Assembly: GCA_020850415.1 (NCBI GenBank)
Contig: JADZER010000019.1
Span: 1-64,000 of the forward strand
Origin: Phycisphaerales bacterium
GTDB lineage: Bacteria > Planctomycetota > Phycisphaerae > Phycisphaerales > UBA1924
Direction: 5' to 3'
DNA: 64,000 bases
In this document: positions 17,241 to 26,295 of the stretch, piece by piece
Numbering within the stretch: the stretch's first letter is position 1
Layout: each line of letters begins with the position of its first letter
Notes under the pieces: model-generated
What the model was told of the DNA's origin: nothing
Databases searched by the model: none
What the model saw: only the letters and a program-made list of their open reading frames with translations
Position numbers and translations under genes: made by a program

Positions 17241-17534
17241 ATCCCCATAGTTTGCCCGGCGTGCGGCGCGGACGGGCGCGCGGCCGCCCCTGCGTTGAGA
17301 AACGCGGCGGTCCGGGCGTGATTGGGCGCCGGCGCCGGAAAAATTGTGGAATCCCGGAGTCTGGCCTGCAAGACCCCAAAAACGGGGCCGGGCTCGCCGC
17401 GTGGGTGAGCCCGACCGTCCCCGCCACACCCAGGCCCCGGTACTCAGGGGATATCCCTGGGCATCTGCCCCGCGAGTTGCCGCGGCTGACGCCGACCAGC
17501 CCGGCGATGGGGCGGATGGGTGACATCATCCAAG

Positions 17535-17590
17535 GAAAAAACAGCCCGAGGTGGGCGACTGTGCGGGACACGGTCGCCTGCCTCGGGCTT
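17535..17590 (-). terminator. Rho-independent terminator of the subtilase gene
   Basis: On the minus strand a stem agcccgaggcaggcgac / gtcgcccacctcgggct with a short loop is followed by gttttttcc. The stem is ~17 bp with two mismatches. It sits 35 bp after the subtilase stop and is the clearest intrinsic terminator in the window. Confidence 0.9.
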
Positions 17591-17625
17591 TGTCGGGGTC
17601 GCGGAGAGGTTCCGGTCCGGGGGGC

Positions 17626-19044
17626 TCAGCAGCCGGTGGCCCAGGCGTTGAGGAACATCAGGACATCCTGGGTGTTGACCGAGCCGTCGCCGTTGACATC
17701 GGCGGCGGAGTTGCCGACTGCCCAGTCGTTGAGGAAGCCCAGGACATCCTGGGTGTTCACGGCGCCGTCGCCGTTCCAGTCGCCGAGGCAGGCGCCGTCG
17801 TCGGCGGCCTGGACGGCTGCCCCGACATCGACCCGGCCCCAGCCCCAGTAGCTGTCGTTGCCGGCGTTGCCGAGGTCTTTGCAGGTCTCGAAGAGGATCT
17901 GCTCGACCTCGAGGTTGGTGAGGGTGGGGTCGGCGGCCCAGATCATGCTGGCGACGCCGTTGGTGACGGGGGTGGCCATGCTGGTGCCGCTCCACCAGCC
18001 GTAGCCGCCGTCGCGGGTGGTCGAGCCGATGTCCTCGCCGGGGGCGAAGACATCGACGGCGGTGCCGTAGGCGGAGAACCAGGCCTTGGCGTCGCCGTAG
18101 GAGCTGGCGCCGACGACGATGACATCGTTCCAGTCGAACCCTGAGAGGTTGCGGTCGTCGTTGCCGGCGGCGTACATGTAGATGCCGCCGATGGAGTGGA
18201 TGTAGGCGCCCATGGTCTGGATGGGCTCGTGGTCGACGCCGGAGTAGCTGGCGCTGACGATCTTGGCGCCGTTCTCGATGGCCCACTGGGCGCCCTCGAT
18301 GAGGTCCTCGTAGTACGCCCCGCCGCCGCTGTCCACAGCGACGCGGATCATCATGATCTTGGCGTTCCAGTTGACGCCGGCGACGCCGTTGGCGTTGTTG
18401 GTGATGGCGGCGGCGCAGCCGGCGACATGGGTGCCGTGGCCGTGGATGTCGTCGACGCTGCCGCCGTCGTCTTCGGAGATGTTGTTGTAGGCGTCATAGC
18501 CGTTGACGATCTTTCCGGCGAGGTCGGAGTGGTTCTTGTAGATGCCGGTGTCGGTGAAGGCGAGGACGACCGACGCGTCGCCGTGGGTGATGTCCCAGGC
18601 GGCGGGGGAGTTGATCTGGGGGTGGTGCCACTGGGCGCCGTAGTGGGGGTCGTTGGGCGTCTCGAGCGGGTAGCACATCCAGTTGGGGACCGCGTACTCG
18701 AACAGGCCGGTGGCCATGAGCGACTCGCTGAGGGCGTTCTCGGCCTGGCCGGGCTGCTCGGCGCCGCGGGCGACGGGGGCCTCGACGATGTAGTAGTCCA
18801 CGACCTCGTTCTGGCGGGCGGCCAGGTTGGTCATTGCGGCGCGGGCGGCGGCCTCGTCGGCCTGGGAGAGGTCCTGGCGTACGCGGACGATCAGCGAGCC
18901 GGTGAACTCGAGCGAGCCCTGGGTCTGCACGAAGGGGACGAACTCGCCGCGGTCGTTGAACTGGCCGGGCCGGACGGCATCGCCGGCGACGGCGATCGCG
19001 GCAAGGCCGGCGGACAGGACGATGGAAATCACACTCTTCCTCAT
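17626..19044 (-). CDS. Secreted subtilisin-like S8 protease with GC-type dockerin tail
   Basis: A 472-residue serine protease that should act outside the cell or in the periplasm. A signal peptide (residues 1-20) is followed by a propeptide-like region and the S8 catalytic domain. The triad is Asp165 (F-T-D-T-G), His203 (H-G-H-G-T-H-V-A-G) and Ser355 (G-T-S-M-A-T-P), with oxyanion Asn295 (A-A-G-N-D). Residues 421-472 hold two dockerin-like calcium-binding repeats, D-W-N-G-D-G-A-V-N-T-Q-D-V-L and D-V-N-G-D-G-S-V-N-T-Q-D-V-L, ending in A-W-A-T-G-C. The terminal G-C places it with the GC-type dockerin-anchored proteins known from Phycisphaerae and is the best taxonomic marker in this window. Confidence 0.93.
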   Translation of the reverse strand: MRKSVISIVLSAGLAAIAVAGDAVRPGQFNDRGEFVPFVQTQGSLEFTGSLIVRVRQDLSQADEAAARAAMTNLAARQNEVVDYYIVEAPVARGAEQPGQAENALSESLMATGLFEYAVPNWMCYPLETPNDPHYGAQWHHPQINSPAAWDITHGDASVVLAFTDTGIYKNHSDLAGKIVNGYDAYNNISEDDGGSVDDIHGHGTHVAGCAAAITNNANGVAGVNWNAKIMMIRVAVDSGGGAYYEDLIEGAQWAIENGAKIVSASYSGVDHEPIQTMGAYIHSIGGIYMYAAGNDDRNLSGFDWNDVIVVGASSYGDAKAWFSAYGTAVDVFAPGEDIGSTTRDGGYGWWSGTSMATPVTNGVASMIWAADPTLTNLEVEQILFETCKDLGNAGNDSYWGWGRVDVGAAVQAADDGACLGDWNGDGAVNTQDVLGFLNDWAVGNSAADVNGDGSVNTQDVLMFLNAWATGC

Positions 19045-19196
19045 GGCAGAGATCCTCTCACCCCCGGGGTACGGTACGAGATTGGTCGTTGATGCACTCC
19101 CCCTCTGGGAGCCATTCCGTGCAGTCTATCAGGGGCGGGTGGCGACGGGGAGGGAGAAATGGCGTCGGCGGGCCGGCGCTCGCCCGAGAACATTGG

Positions 19197-20759
19197 CTAC
19201 TTGGCTAGTTTGGCCACGAGCCGCCAGACATCGTGGGGGCCGAGGTCTCGCCCGGTGGCGGCGTTGAACTCCAGGACCAGCCGGTCGAACTCGGGCGTGA
19301 AGGGCAGGCGGTCCCGCTGGCCGAGGCTGCCGACCAGCCTAGTGACCCGTCCGGCCAGGTCGGCCTCCTCGTCGCGGTCGATGGCGGGTGGTGAGGAGCT
19401 TGCGCGCCCCATCCGCGGGAGCTTGCCGGCCTTGCGGAGGTTGTGCAGGCGGTGGAACGCCTCGCGTTCGCGCAGGCCGGTCCCGGGCTCGACCTCGGCG
19501 AAGAGCGAGGCCCACTCGGGGGTGTAGGGCAGGTCGTCGAGGGTTCGCCCGGCGCGCTCGTAGGCCGCGACGAGTTGGTCGTCGAGGAGGTCGCGGGAGG
19601 GTTCGTCGGCGAAGAGGCCGGTCTGGGGGCCGGTGAGGGGGGCGTCTTCCCGGGTCGGGGCGCGGTCGCCCTCGGTCAGGAGTGGTTCCCAGGGGGCCAT
19701 CGCCTGGGCGGGGTCCCGGGCCGGGTCGAGGAAGTCGGCGGCGCAGCGTTCGAAGAGCGCGTGGCGCCGGGCGCCGGCGAGCGAGGGCTCGGTGTGGGCT
19801 TCCGGGACGAGGAAACGCCACTTGTGCCCCGGGTCGGTGCCGAGGGCGTTGTAGACGGCCGCGGCGGAGGGGGCGGGGACCATCTCGTCGCGCAGGGCCA
19901 GCTTGCAGAGGGTGGGTTGGCGGATCTGGGCGGCGTGCGCGGCGGCGTCGCAGAGGCGCAGGGTGTCGGTCGCGTCCTGGTTGCCGAGGGCGCGGAGCAG
20001 GGCGAGCAGGTGGGCCCCCGCGCCGAGGGCCATGCGGGCGGGGTCGGCGAGGCGCCAGGCCCAGTCGCCGAAGGTCGGGACACCGATCGCCAGGCGCTCG
20101 AAGGAGACGAGCGAGGCGGGGGTTTGGGCCGCGGCCAGGACGGCGAGCCCACCTCCGAAGCTCTCGCCGTGGAGGAAGATCGGGACCGGGCGGCCGTCGG
20201 CGCCAGCGCGGGTGGTGAGCCAGTCGCGCAGGGCGCGTCCTGCGCAGGCGATGTCGGCGACGGCGAGGGGGACCGACCAGTTCAGGGCGTCCTCGGGCCG
20301 GTTGAGGGCGGGGGGGAAGCCGCGGGCGATCCAGCCGAGCCCGTCGCGGTCGTCGGCCCAGTCGCCGGTGTCGAGCTGGGAGCCGGGGAAGCCGCGGACT
20401 CGGAGGTGCAGGACGGCGACGCCCCGAGCGCAGAGGGGGCCGAACCTGCGGACGGATTTGGCGAGCGGCTCGCAGTAGGAGTAGCCGTGGGTGGCGACGA
20501 GGCCGGCGCTGACGGGGGTGCCCTTGGGGGGCAGCTCGATCGCGCAGCCGACGCGGACCGAGCCGAGGGACTCGAGCTGGTGGGTGGCGGCGTTGTCGGA
20601 GGGGTCGGCGGGCTCGGCGGGGACCAGCCGGGGGCGGAGGGAGGCGACATCGTCCCGCCAGCGGGCCCAGAACGGCCGGTGCATCGGCGCGAACGGCCGG
20701 TCGGCGACATGGGCGAGCGTCGCGACGGCGGAGAGGCCGAAGTCCGAGGGGCCGGTCAT
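19197..20759 (-). CDS. Alpha/beta hydrolase (acetylxylan esterase-like) with duplicated C-terminal module
   Basis: A 520-residue protein. The N-terminal ~360 residues form an alpha/beta hydrolase of the acetylxylan esterase / cephalosporin deacetylase type, with nucleophile elbow F-L-H-G-E-S-F-G-G-G (about residues 183-192), G-Y-S-Y-C-E near the oxyanion loop and a late V-P-E-A-H-T region that could supply the His. Residues about 415-520 contain two copies of a helical module: L-P-Y-T-P-E-W-A-S-L-F-A-E...R-L-H-N-L-R-K-A-G-K-L-P-R and L-P-F-T-P-E-F-D-R-L-V-L-E...V-W-R-L-V-A-K-L-A-K. I know no function for that module. No signal peptide is seen. A start at 20783 is also possible; the riboflavin synthase gene ends at 20795 on the same strand. 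Confidence 0.75.
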   Translation of the reverse strand: MTGPSDFGLSAVATLAHVADRPFAPMHRPFWARWRDDVASLRPRLVPAEPADPSDNAATHQLESLGSVRVGCAIELPPKGTPVSAGLVATHGYSYCEPLAKSVRRFGPLCARGVAVLHLRVRGFPGSQLDTGDWADDRDGLGWIARGFPPALNRPEDALNWSVPLAVADIACAGRALRDWLTTRAGADGRPVPIFLHGESFGGGLAVLAAAQTPASLVSFERLAIGVPTFGDWAWRLADPARMALGAGAHLLALLRALGNQDATDTLRLCDAAAHAAQIRQPTLCKLALRDEMVPAPSAAAVYNALGTDPGHKWRFLVPEAHTEPSLAGARRHALFERCAADFLDPARDPAQAMAPWEPLLTEGDRAPTREDAPLTGPQTGLFADEPSRDLLDDQLVAAYERAGRTLDDLPYTPEWASLFAEVEPGTGLREREAFHRLHNLRKAGKLPRMGRASSSPPAIDRDEEADLAGRVTRLVGSLGQRDRLPFTPEFDRLVLEFNAATGRDLGPHDVWRLVAKLAK

Positions 20760-20794
20760 GGCGGAGGATAGGGGCGGGGGCATAGGGCTCGCGC

Positions 20795-21421
20795 TCAGCC
20801 GTTCGGGCGCCCGATCACGCCCGCGTAGTTGCGGAGTACATGGACGACGGTGCGGGCCAGGACATCGGTCTCGAGGTTGACCTTGGACCCGGGCTTGAGC
20901 CCGCCGAGGGTCGTCAGGGAGAGCGTCGTGGGGATGAGGGCGACCTCGAACCAGTGCCCGGCGGGGCTGACCTCGGCGATGGTGAGGGAGACGCCGTCGA
21001 TCGCGACCGATCCCTTGGGGACGATGCAGGGCATGAGGTCGGGGTGTGCTCGGACGCGGACGCGGTACTCGCCCTGGGTCACCAGGCCGACCACCTCGCC
21101 GACGCCCTCCACATGCCCCTGGACGACATGGCCGTCCATGGCGGTGGCGGCGGTGACGGAGGTCTCGAGGTTTACCCGGTCGCCGACCGCCAGATCCCCG
21201 AGGGTGGTCTTGGCGAGGGTCTCGGGGATGGCGTCGAAGCCGAGGTGTCCGTCGGGCCCGGGGGGGACGGCGAGGGTGAGGCAGCAGCCGGAGACGGCGA
21301 TGGAGTCGCCGACGCCTGGGGTGTGGCCCCAGGCCCCGGGGTCGATGGTGAGGCGCCGGCCGGCGGGGGTGGACTCGACGGCGGCCAGGCGGCCTGTCGC
21401 ACGGATGATGCCGCTGAACAT
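20795..21421 (-). CDS. ribE: Riboflavin synthase, alpha subunit type
   Basis: A 208-residue enzyme that converts two 6,7-dimethyl-8-ribityllumazine molecules to riboflavin. It begins with the diagnostic M-F-S-G-I-I and has two lumazine-binding domains in tandem: residues 1-97 (S-G-C-C-L-T-L; N-L-E-T-S) and 98-208 (D-G-H-V-V-Q-G-H-V-E-G; I-D-G-V-S-L-T; N-L-E-T-D-V-L-A-R). The length is normal. No other rib gene is in the window. It probably shares a transcript with the downstream hydrolase, separated by 35 bp. Confidence 0.95.
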   Translation of the reverse strand: MFSGIIRATGRLAAVESTPAGRRLTIDPGAWGHTPGVGDSIAVSGCCLTLAVPPGPDGHLGFDAIPETLAKTTLGDLAVGDRVNLETSVTAATAMDGHVVQGHVEGVGEVVGLVTQGEYRVRVRAHPDLMPCIVPKGSVAIDGVSLTIAEVSPAGHWFEVALIPTTLSLTTLGGLKPGSKVNLETDVLARTVVHVLRNYAGVIGRPNG

Positions 21422-21627
21422 GGAGGTATCTTTGGCGGCGAATCTGGGTGGGGGGCGGGGCTTGGGGCGGCGGGTGGCGTACCGTGGGGCTGGGCCGGCT
21501 TGACCCCGGCTGCAGCAGACTCGATACTCCCGAACCGCCGCGAGGCGCCGCAGGGGTGCGGAACGCCCCGACCCAGTGATGCCCCGGGGCCCGGCCGGTG
21601 GGCCCCGACGCCAGGAGTGCTGTTGTC

Positions 21628-22836
21628 ATGACGAAGGTCGAGCAAGACCAGAGGCGTGCGTGTCGGATGGTCCGGGTGCTGCGCACCCTGGTGGGTGTCG
21701 GGGCGGGGGCGGGGCTCGCGGTCTCGGGGGGGTGCGGGCTCGGGGCGCTGGGGGATACCGGCGGATCGTCGGTGCAGCGCAGCGCCGAGTCGGGCAAGAG
21801 CGCCGGCGAGCTGATCGAGGCGAGGCGCGAGGCGTTCAAGATCGATCACGATGTGTGGGCGGGGCTCGGGTACCGCCTGGACTGGCGGGGGTTCCCGGTG
21901 GTGCAGGCGGGGCAGCACATCACGGACTTCCACGCGTACGGCGACATCGTGTTTGCGCAGGAGTCGGCGGCGACGGTGAGCGTGCTCGAGGCGTCCAACG
22001 GGGCGCTGCGGAACTCCAGCCAGGTGTCGAGCCGGCTGACGCGGTTCGTGGGGAGCTTCCGGCTCGACAACGACATCATCGTCGCCAGCGACAACGAGAT
22101 GTCGGTGATCGACACGCAGACCGGCGACATCATCGACCGCCACAAGCTCGACCGGGTGGTGACGACGGCGCCGGTGTACGCGGCCGGGCAGGCGATCTTC
22201 GGCAGCTCGATCGGGCATGTGTACTCCCGGCTGCTGAACCCGCCGGTGAACTCGTGGGCGTTTGATATGGGCGCGCCGATCGACGCCGAGCTGGCGCTGG
22301 TCGGGCCGGTGCTCGTGGCGGTGTCGCGGAACGGGTCGATCGTGATGCTCGACGCGGCCAGCGGGACGCTGGTCGGGCGGGCCAGCATCTTCGGCGGGTG
22401 CGAGGCGGACCCCGTGGCCGGCGACGGCATGGTGTTTCTCGCGAGCGTGGACCAGTCGGTCTACGGGTTCTCGACGGACGGCGTGCAGCGGTGGCGCGTC
22501 CGCACCGAGCAGCCGCTGCGTCTGACGCCCACCTACAACGCCGGCGTGGTGTATGTCGCTACCGGCGACCGGGGCCTCCGGGCGATCGACGCGCTCACCG
22601 GCACACACCTGTGGAGCCAGGACAAGGTCCGCGGCCGGGTGGTCGCGGTGCGGGCGGGGCGCCTGATCGCGTGGGACGGGACGACCGCGGCGACGGTGGA
22701 CCCGGCGACCGGCGATGTGATCCGCGAGGCCGCGCTGCCGGAGGTGCAGGACCTCGAGCCCGACACGCTGGTCGACGGGAACCTGTACGCGATCAGCCGG
22801 GGCGGCATCCTGGCGAAGTTCACGCCCCGGGATTGA
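21628..22836 (+). CDS. Exported PQQ-like beta-propeller protein (BamB-like)
   Basis: A 402-residue protein with a basic, hydrophobic N-terminus leading to V-S-G-G-C (about residues 35-39), a weak lipobox, so it is probably secreted or lipid-anchored. The rest is made of repeated blades with W-/G-rich turns such as A-S-N-G-A-L-R, V-I-D-T-Q-T-G-D, M-L-D-A-A-S-G-T and A-I-D-A-L-T-G-T-H-L-W, typical of PQQ-like repeats in BamB. It may help outer-membrane protein assembly or act as a structural propeller; no quinoprotein active site is evident. The ATG at 21628 was preferred over 21598. The gap from 21422 to 21627 has a ggggcccggcc/ggtgggcccc hairpin and no gene. Confidence 0.7.
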   Translation: MTKVEQDQRRACRMVRVLRTLVGVGAGAGLAVSGGCGLGALGDTGGSSVQRSAESGKSAGELIEARREAFKIDHDVWAGLGYRLDWRGFPVVQAGQHITDFHAYGDIVFAQESAATVSVLEASNGALRNSSQVSSRLTRFVGSFRLDNDIIVASDNEMSVIDTQTGDIIDRHKLDRVVTTAPVYAAGQAIFGSSIGHVYSRLLNPPVNSWAFDMGAPIDAELALVGPVLVAVSRNGSIVMLDAASGTLVGRASIFGGCEADPVAGDGMVFLASVDQSVYGFSTDGVQRWRVRTEQPLRLTPTYNAGVVYVATGDRGLRAIDALTGTHLWSQDKVRGRVVAVRAGRLIAWDGTTAATVDPATGDVIREAALPEVQDLEPDTLVDGNLYAISRGGILAKFTPRD

Positions 22837-22919
22837 CCCGGCGGGATTGGGCTCGCGGGGCTGACCCGGCGGGATGAGCCGCGCGGGAGACGCCTCGGCG
22901 GTGGTCCTACGCTCCGCGC

Positions 22920-24536
22920 ATGCCCGACATCGCACCCGTCCGCTGCGCCCTGATCTCCGTCAGCAACAAGCACGGCATCGTGGAGTTCGCCGGAGCGCTC
23001 GCGGGGCGCGGTGTGAAGCTGCTGTCGACCGGCGGCACGGCGCGTGCGCTGCGCGAGGCGGGGCTGGCGGTGACGCTCGTCGAGGAGCACACGGGCTTCC
23101 CGGAGATGCTGGACGGGCGGGTCAAGACGCTGCACCCCAAGATCCACGGGGGGATCCTGGGCGTTCGCGCCAACCCCGAGCACCGGGCGAGGATGGCCGA
23201 GCACGCGATCGAGCCGATCGATCTGGTCTGCATCGACCTCTACAAGTTCGAGGACACCATCGCCCGGGAGGGCGTGACGCTGGAGGAGGCGGTCGAGCAG
23301 ATCGACATCGGCGGGCCCAGCATGCTGCGCTCGGCGGCGAAGAACTTCCACGATGTCACGGTGGTGTCGGGCCCGGGCCAGTACGCGCTCGTGCTGGGCG
23401 AGCTGGCGGCGCACGGCGGCACGACGCTGACGACGCGGATGGACCTCGCGGCGGCGGCGTACGAGCGGACCTGCGCGTTCGACGCGGCGATCAGCGCGTA
23501 CCTGCGCCGCCGGCAGGGCGAGCCGTTCCCCAGGGTGCTGATCGCGCGGGGCGAGCGGGCCGGGGCGCTGCGCTACGGCGAGAACCCGCACCAGCCGGCG
23601 GCCCTGTACCTCGACCCCGACGCCGCGGGGCCGGTCGTCGCCGGGGCCGAGCAGCTCCACGGCAAGGAGCTGAGCTACAACAACCTGCTCGACGCCTCGG
23701 CGGCGCTGGAGCTGGCGGTCGCGCTGGCGGCGCTCGACCGCGACGCGGCCGGGGCGTGCGTCGTCAAGCACACGAACCCGTGCGGCGCGGCGCTGGCGCC
23801 GACCACGGCCGAGGCGTTCGACCTGGCGATCGCGGGCGACCCGCTCGCGGCCTACGGCGGGATCGCGGCGTGCAGCACGACCATCGACGGGGGCGCGGCC
23901 GAGCGGATCTGTGGGCCCGACAGGTTCTTCGAGGTCGTCATCGCGCCGGACTACACCGATGACGCGCTGGCGATGCTCCGCGAGCGGTGGAAGTTCGTGC
24001 GCCTGCTCCGGACCGGGCCGCTCCCCACGGCGCGCGGTGCGGGGGGCGCGGCGTCCCGGCCCGCGAGGCTGGATCTCCGGTCGATCCCCGGCGGCTACCT
24101 GGCCCAGACCCACGACGACACCGCGCCCAACCCCGCGGGGTGGACCCACGGCGCAGGCCCGGCGCCGACCCCCGCGCTGCTGCGTGCGGCCGGGGTGATC
24201 GAGGCCGCCGTCCGGGCGCTCTCGTCCAACGCGGTCGCGATCGGGGGCCCGGCGGGCGGGTCGGGGTGCGCGTTGTTCGGCGGCGGGGCGGGGCAGATGG
24301 ACCGGGTCGCGAGCTGCCGGCTCGCGGTACAGAAGGCGGGCGACCGCGCCAGGGGCGCGGTCGCGGTGTCGGACGCGTTCTTCCCGTTCCCCGACGGCCC
24401 GGCGATCCTCGCCGACGCCGGGGTCGTGATGATCGTCCACCCGGGCGGCTCGAAGCGCGACCCGGAGACCTTCGAGCTGTGCGAGCGGCGGGGCATCACC
24501 TGCATGACCACCGGCGTGCGCCGGTTCAGGCACTGA
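22920..24536 (+). CDS. purH: Bifunctional AICAR transformylase / IMP cyclohydrolase
   Basis: A 538-residue enzyme for the last two steps of de novo IMP synthesis. The N-terminal MGS-like IMP cyclohydrolase domain (about 1-200) shows S-V-S-N-K, L-S-T-G-G-T, G-R-V-K-T-L-H-P-K-I-H-G-G and D-I-G-G-P-S-M-L-R-S-A-A-K-N. The C-terminal transformylase domain has G-E-N-P-H-Q, K-E-L-S-Y-N-N, the catalytic K-H-T-N-P-C-G near residue 282, S-D-A-F-F-P-F-P-D and the closing T-G-V-R-R-F-R-H. The length is typical. It converges with the cytochrome c gene, leaving 16 bp. Confidence 0.96.
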   Translation: MPDIAPVRCALISVSNKHGIVEFAGALAGRGVKLLSTGGTARALREAGLAVTLVEEHTGFPEMLDGRVKTLHPKIHGGILGVRANPEHRARMAEHAIEPIDLVCIDLYKFEDTIAREGVTLEEAVEQIDIGGPSMLRSAAKNFHDVTVVSGPGQYALVLGELAAHGGTTLTTRMDLAAAAYERTCAFDAAISAYLRRRQGEPFPRVLIARGERAGALRYGENPHQPAALYLDPDAAGPVVAGAEQLHGKELSYNNLLDASAALELAVALAALDRDAAGACVVKHTNPCGAALAPTTAEAFDLAIAGDPLAAYGGIAACSTTIDGGAAERICGPDRFFEVVIAPDYTDDALAMLRERWKFVRLLRTGPLPTARGAGGAASRPARLDLRSIPGGYLAQTHDDTAPNPAGWTHGAGPAPTPALLRAAGVIEAAVRALSSNAVAIGGPAGGSGCALFGGGAGQMDRVASCRLAVQKAGDRARGAVAVSDAFFPFPDGPAILADAGVVMIVHPGGSKRDPETFELCERRGITCMTTGVRRFRH

Positions 24537-24552
24537 GGCGCCCGCGGCGCGG

Positions 24553-25131
24553 TCAGCCCTGCGGCGGCGTCGGGATGGGCTGGGCCTTCTTGGGCTCGAG
24601 GCTCATCAGGTACGCGTGGATTGCCCGGATGTCTTCGTCGGTGAACTTGGCGTACGAGGGCCAGGGCATCGGCGGCTTGATGGGCTGGCCGGTCTGCCAG
24701 TGCTTGCCGGTCCGCCAGCTGGCGATGAGGGCCTCGGCGGTGAGGCGTCCGATCCCGGTCTCCATGTCGGGGGTGAGGTTGGGGGCGATGGAGATGCCCC
24801 AGGGCCCCGCGATCGAGGTGAGCGTGGGGGAGGTCGTCGCGACGACGCCCTTCTCCAGCAGGCCCGGCTCCCAGGTGGCGATGGGCGCGTTCGGGGGGTG
24901 ACCCGTGAACTCGGCGCCGGTGATGACATTGCCGGTCTGGTCGTGCGGCGAGTGGCAGTCCGCGCAGGCGCCGACCTCGACGAGGTAGCGCCCGCGCTCG
25001 ACGAGCCCGCCGGGCTCTGGGGTGGGATCCGGGATGGGATCGGCGTCTTGGCGCGGGGCGAACAGGGCGCCGACGACGATGCCGACGGGGAGGACCCCGG
25101 CGGCGAGCCAGGTGGATCGGGTTCTTGCCAT
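24553..25131 (-). CDS. Exported mono-heme cytochrome c
   Basis: A 192-residue protein with an N-terminal hydrophobic segment (about residues 8-25) that is either a signal or an anchor. It has one covalent heme site, C-A-D-C-H, at about residues 56-60. M-P-W-P-S-Y (about 155) contains a likely axial Met, and F-T-D-E-D-I-R-A-I-H-A-Y-L is the C-terminal helix typical of class I cytochromes. It probably carries electrons in the periplasm, as in the soluble subunits of dehydrogenases. The redox partner is not in the neighbourhood. Confidence 0.85.
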   Translation of the reverse strand: MARTRSTWLAAGVLPVGIVVGALFAPRQDADPIPDPTPEPGGLVERGRYLVEVGACADCHSPHDQTGNVITGAEFTGHPPNAPIATWEPGLLEKGVVATTSPTLTSIAGPWGISIAPNLTPDMETGIGRLTAEALIASWRTGKHWQTGQPIKPPMPWPSYAKFTDEDIRAIHAYLMSLEPKKAQPIPTPPQG

Positions 25132-25317
25132 AGGTAATTCTCCTGGGGTATGTGGTCCGGAAACGAGCGGGAAGCAAAGCCCGGGTCGGAGTCATTGGCA
25201 AGGGCATGTTCTCGATTTCATGCAACTGTTCTGAGATCAGATCATCTGTATGTCAGCAATGTGTGAGGTTGGGGGCCTCTGGGGTGGTCGAAACGGCGGG
25301 TGGCGGTACGATCGCGG

Positions 25318-26295
25318 ATGATCGCGGCGGTCAGTCCCTATCACCTGACGACCCGTGAGCCGGCGGCGATGGCGGCTTTGCTGCTTGGGGAGCGGGTGGT
25401 GACCTTCTTGCCGGGGCCGCGGGGGAGCCGGGAGGAGGTCGAAGAGGCCGCGTCGTCGTCGCCGGAGTATGTCCGGTTTGTCCAGACCTGGTCCTGGTCG
25501 ATGGCGTTGTGGGAGCGTGGGGTGCTCGCGTCGGCGCTGGGGGATGGTGATGACGCGATGGGGGACCTGCACACGGCGTGGCGGATGATGGCCGAGGACG
25601 AGCGGTACGCGTTGCTGCGGCCGTTGGCGAGGGCGGGGCTGTTCGAGACGCAGGGAGAGTTTCTCGCGGCGATGAGCCGGGATCTGCTGCGGGGCGGGCC
25701 CGACCCGGGGGTGAGCTTGCCGCTGGCGGCGGGGGTGGACAGGTTCGCGGCGAGGCGCGGGCTGGTGGTGATGCGTTCGGCGCCGACGAGCGTGGCGCAG
25801 AAGGCTGAGCAGCACCTGGGCAGGCGGGTGTTCGCGGTGGCGGTGCCGGTGCTGTTGCAGGCGTCGGCGGAGCGGTTTCTGGAGGTGCGCGGGCTGTTGG
25901 CCGACGAGCTTGAGGAGTGGGCCGCGGCGGTGGGGGAGGTGGCGTCGGCGGTGGCGGGTGATGTGGATGTGCGCGACGATCCGTCGCTGGTGGGGCGTGT
26001 GGAGCAGGCGGCGCGGGCGCTGGCGCACGCGTTCGACCACGAGCGGGCGGCGATCACGGCGGGCGGTCGCGACGAGGTGCATGTGATCGAGCGGATGACC
26101 TCGCTGACGGCGGTGCGCTTGCCGGTGGACGCGGTGCTGCGGTCGGGGGTGAGCGCGATGCGGTCGCTCTCGCGGGCGGTACCGCGGGGCGAGGGGCGGG
26201 CGGTGCAGACGATGCCGGTGCTCGCGGACTCGCTGGGGGCGAGATCGGTGCTCAGCCTGGTGGTCAAGCCGCTGGGGGAGCGCCGCGGGCGCTAG
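25318..26295 (+). CDS. Conserved hypothetical protein
   Basis: A 325-residue soluble protein that I do not recognise. It starts M-I-A-A-V-S-P-Y-H-L-T-T-R-E-P-A-A and is Ala/Leu/Glu-rich and largely helical. No catalytic motif or membrane segment is seen. The ATG at 25318 is preferred to the GTG at 25300 because the natural-looking N-terminus begins there. The 186-bp divergent gap from the cytochrome c gene includes a less GC-rich stretch (ctgagatcagatcatctgta near 25,230-25,250) that is the likely promoter region. Its stop overlaps the opposing DUF3500 stop by 4 bp. Confidence 0.6.
   Translation: MIAAVSPYHLTTREPAAMAALLLGERVVTFLPGPRGSREEVEEAASSSPEYVRFVQTWSWSMALWERGVLASALGDGDDAMGDLHTAWRMMAEDERYALLRPLARAGLFETQGEFLAAMSRDLLRGGPDPGVSLPLAAGVDRFAARRGLVVMRSAPTSVAQKAEQHLGRRVFAVAVPVLLQASAERFLEVRGLLADELEEWAAAVGEVASAVAGDVDVRDDPSLVGRVEQAARALAHAFDHERAAITAGGRDEVHVIERMTSLTAVRLPVDAVLRSGVSAMRSLSRAVPRGEGRAVQTMPVLADSLGARSVLSLVVKPLGERRGR

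Noticed and set aside
17128..17571. Upstream extension of ftsK
   Set aside because: It would translate through two terminator-like hairpins and a low-complexity spacer.
19197..21839. An 880-residue reading of the hydrolase gene
   Set aside because: The upstream 360 codons lie antisense/out of frame over riboflavin synthase and have no protein character; the start at 20759 is natural.
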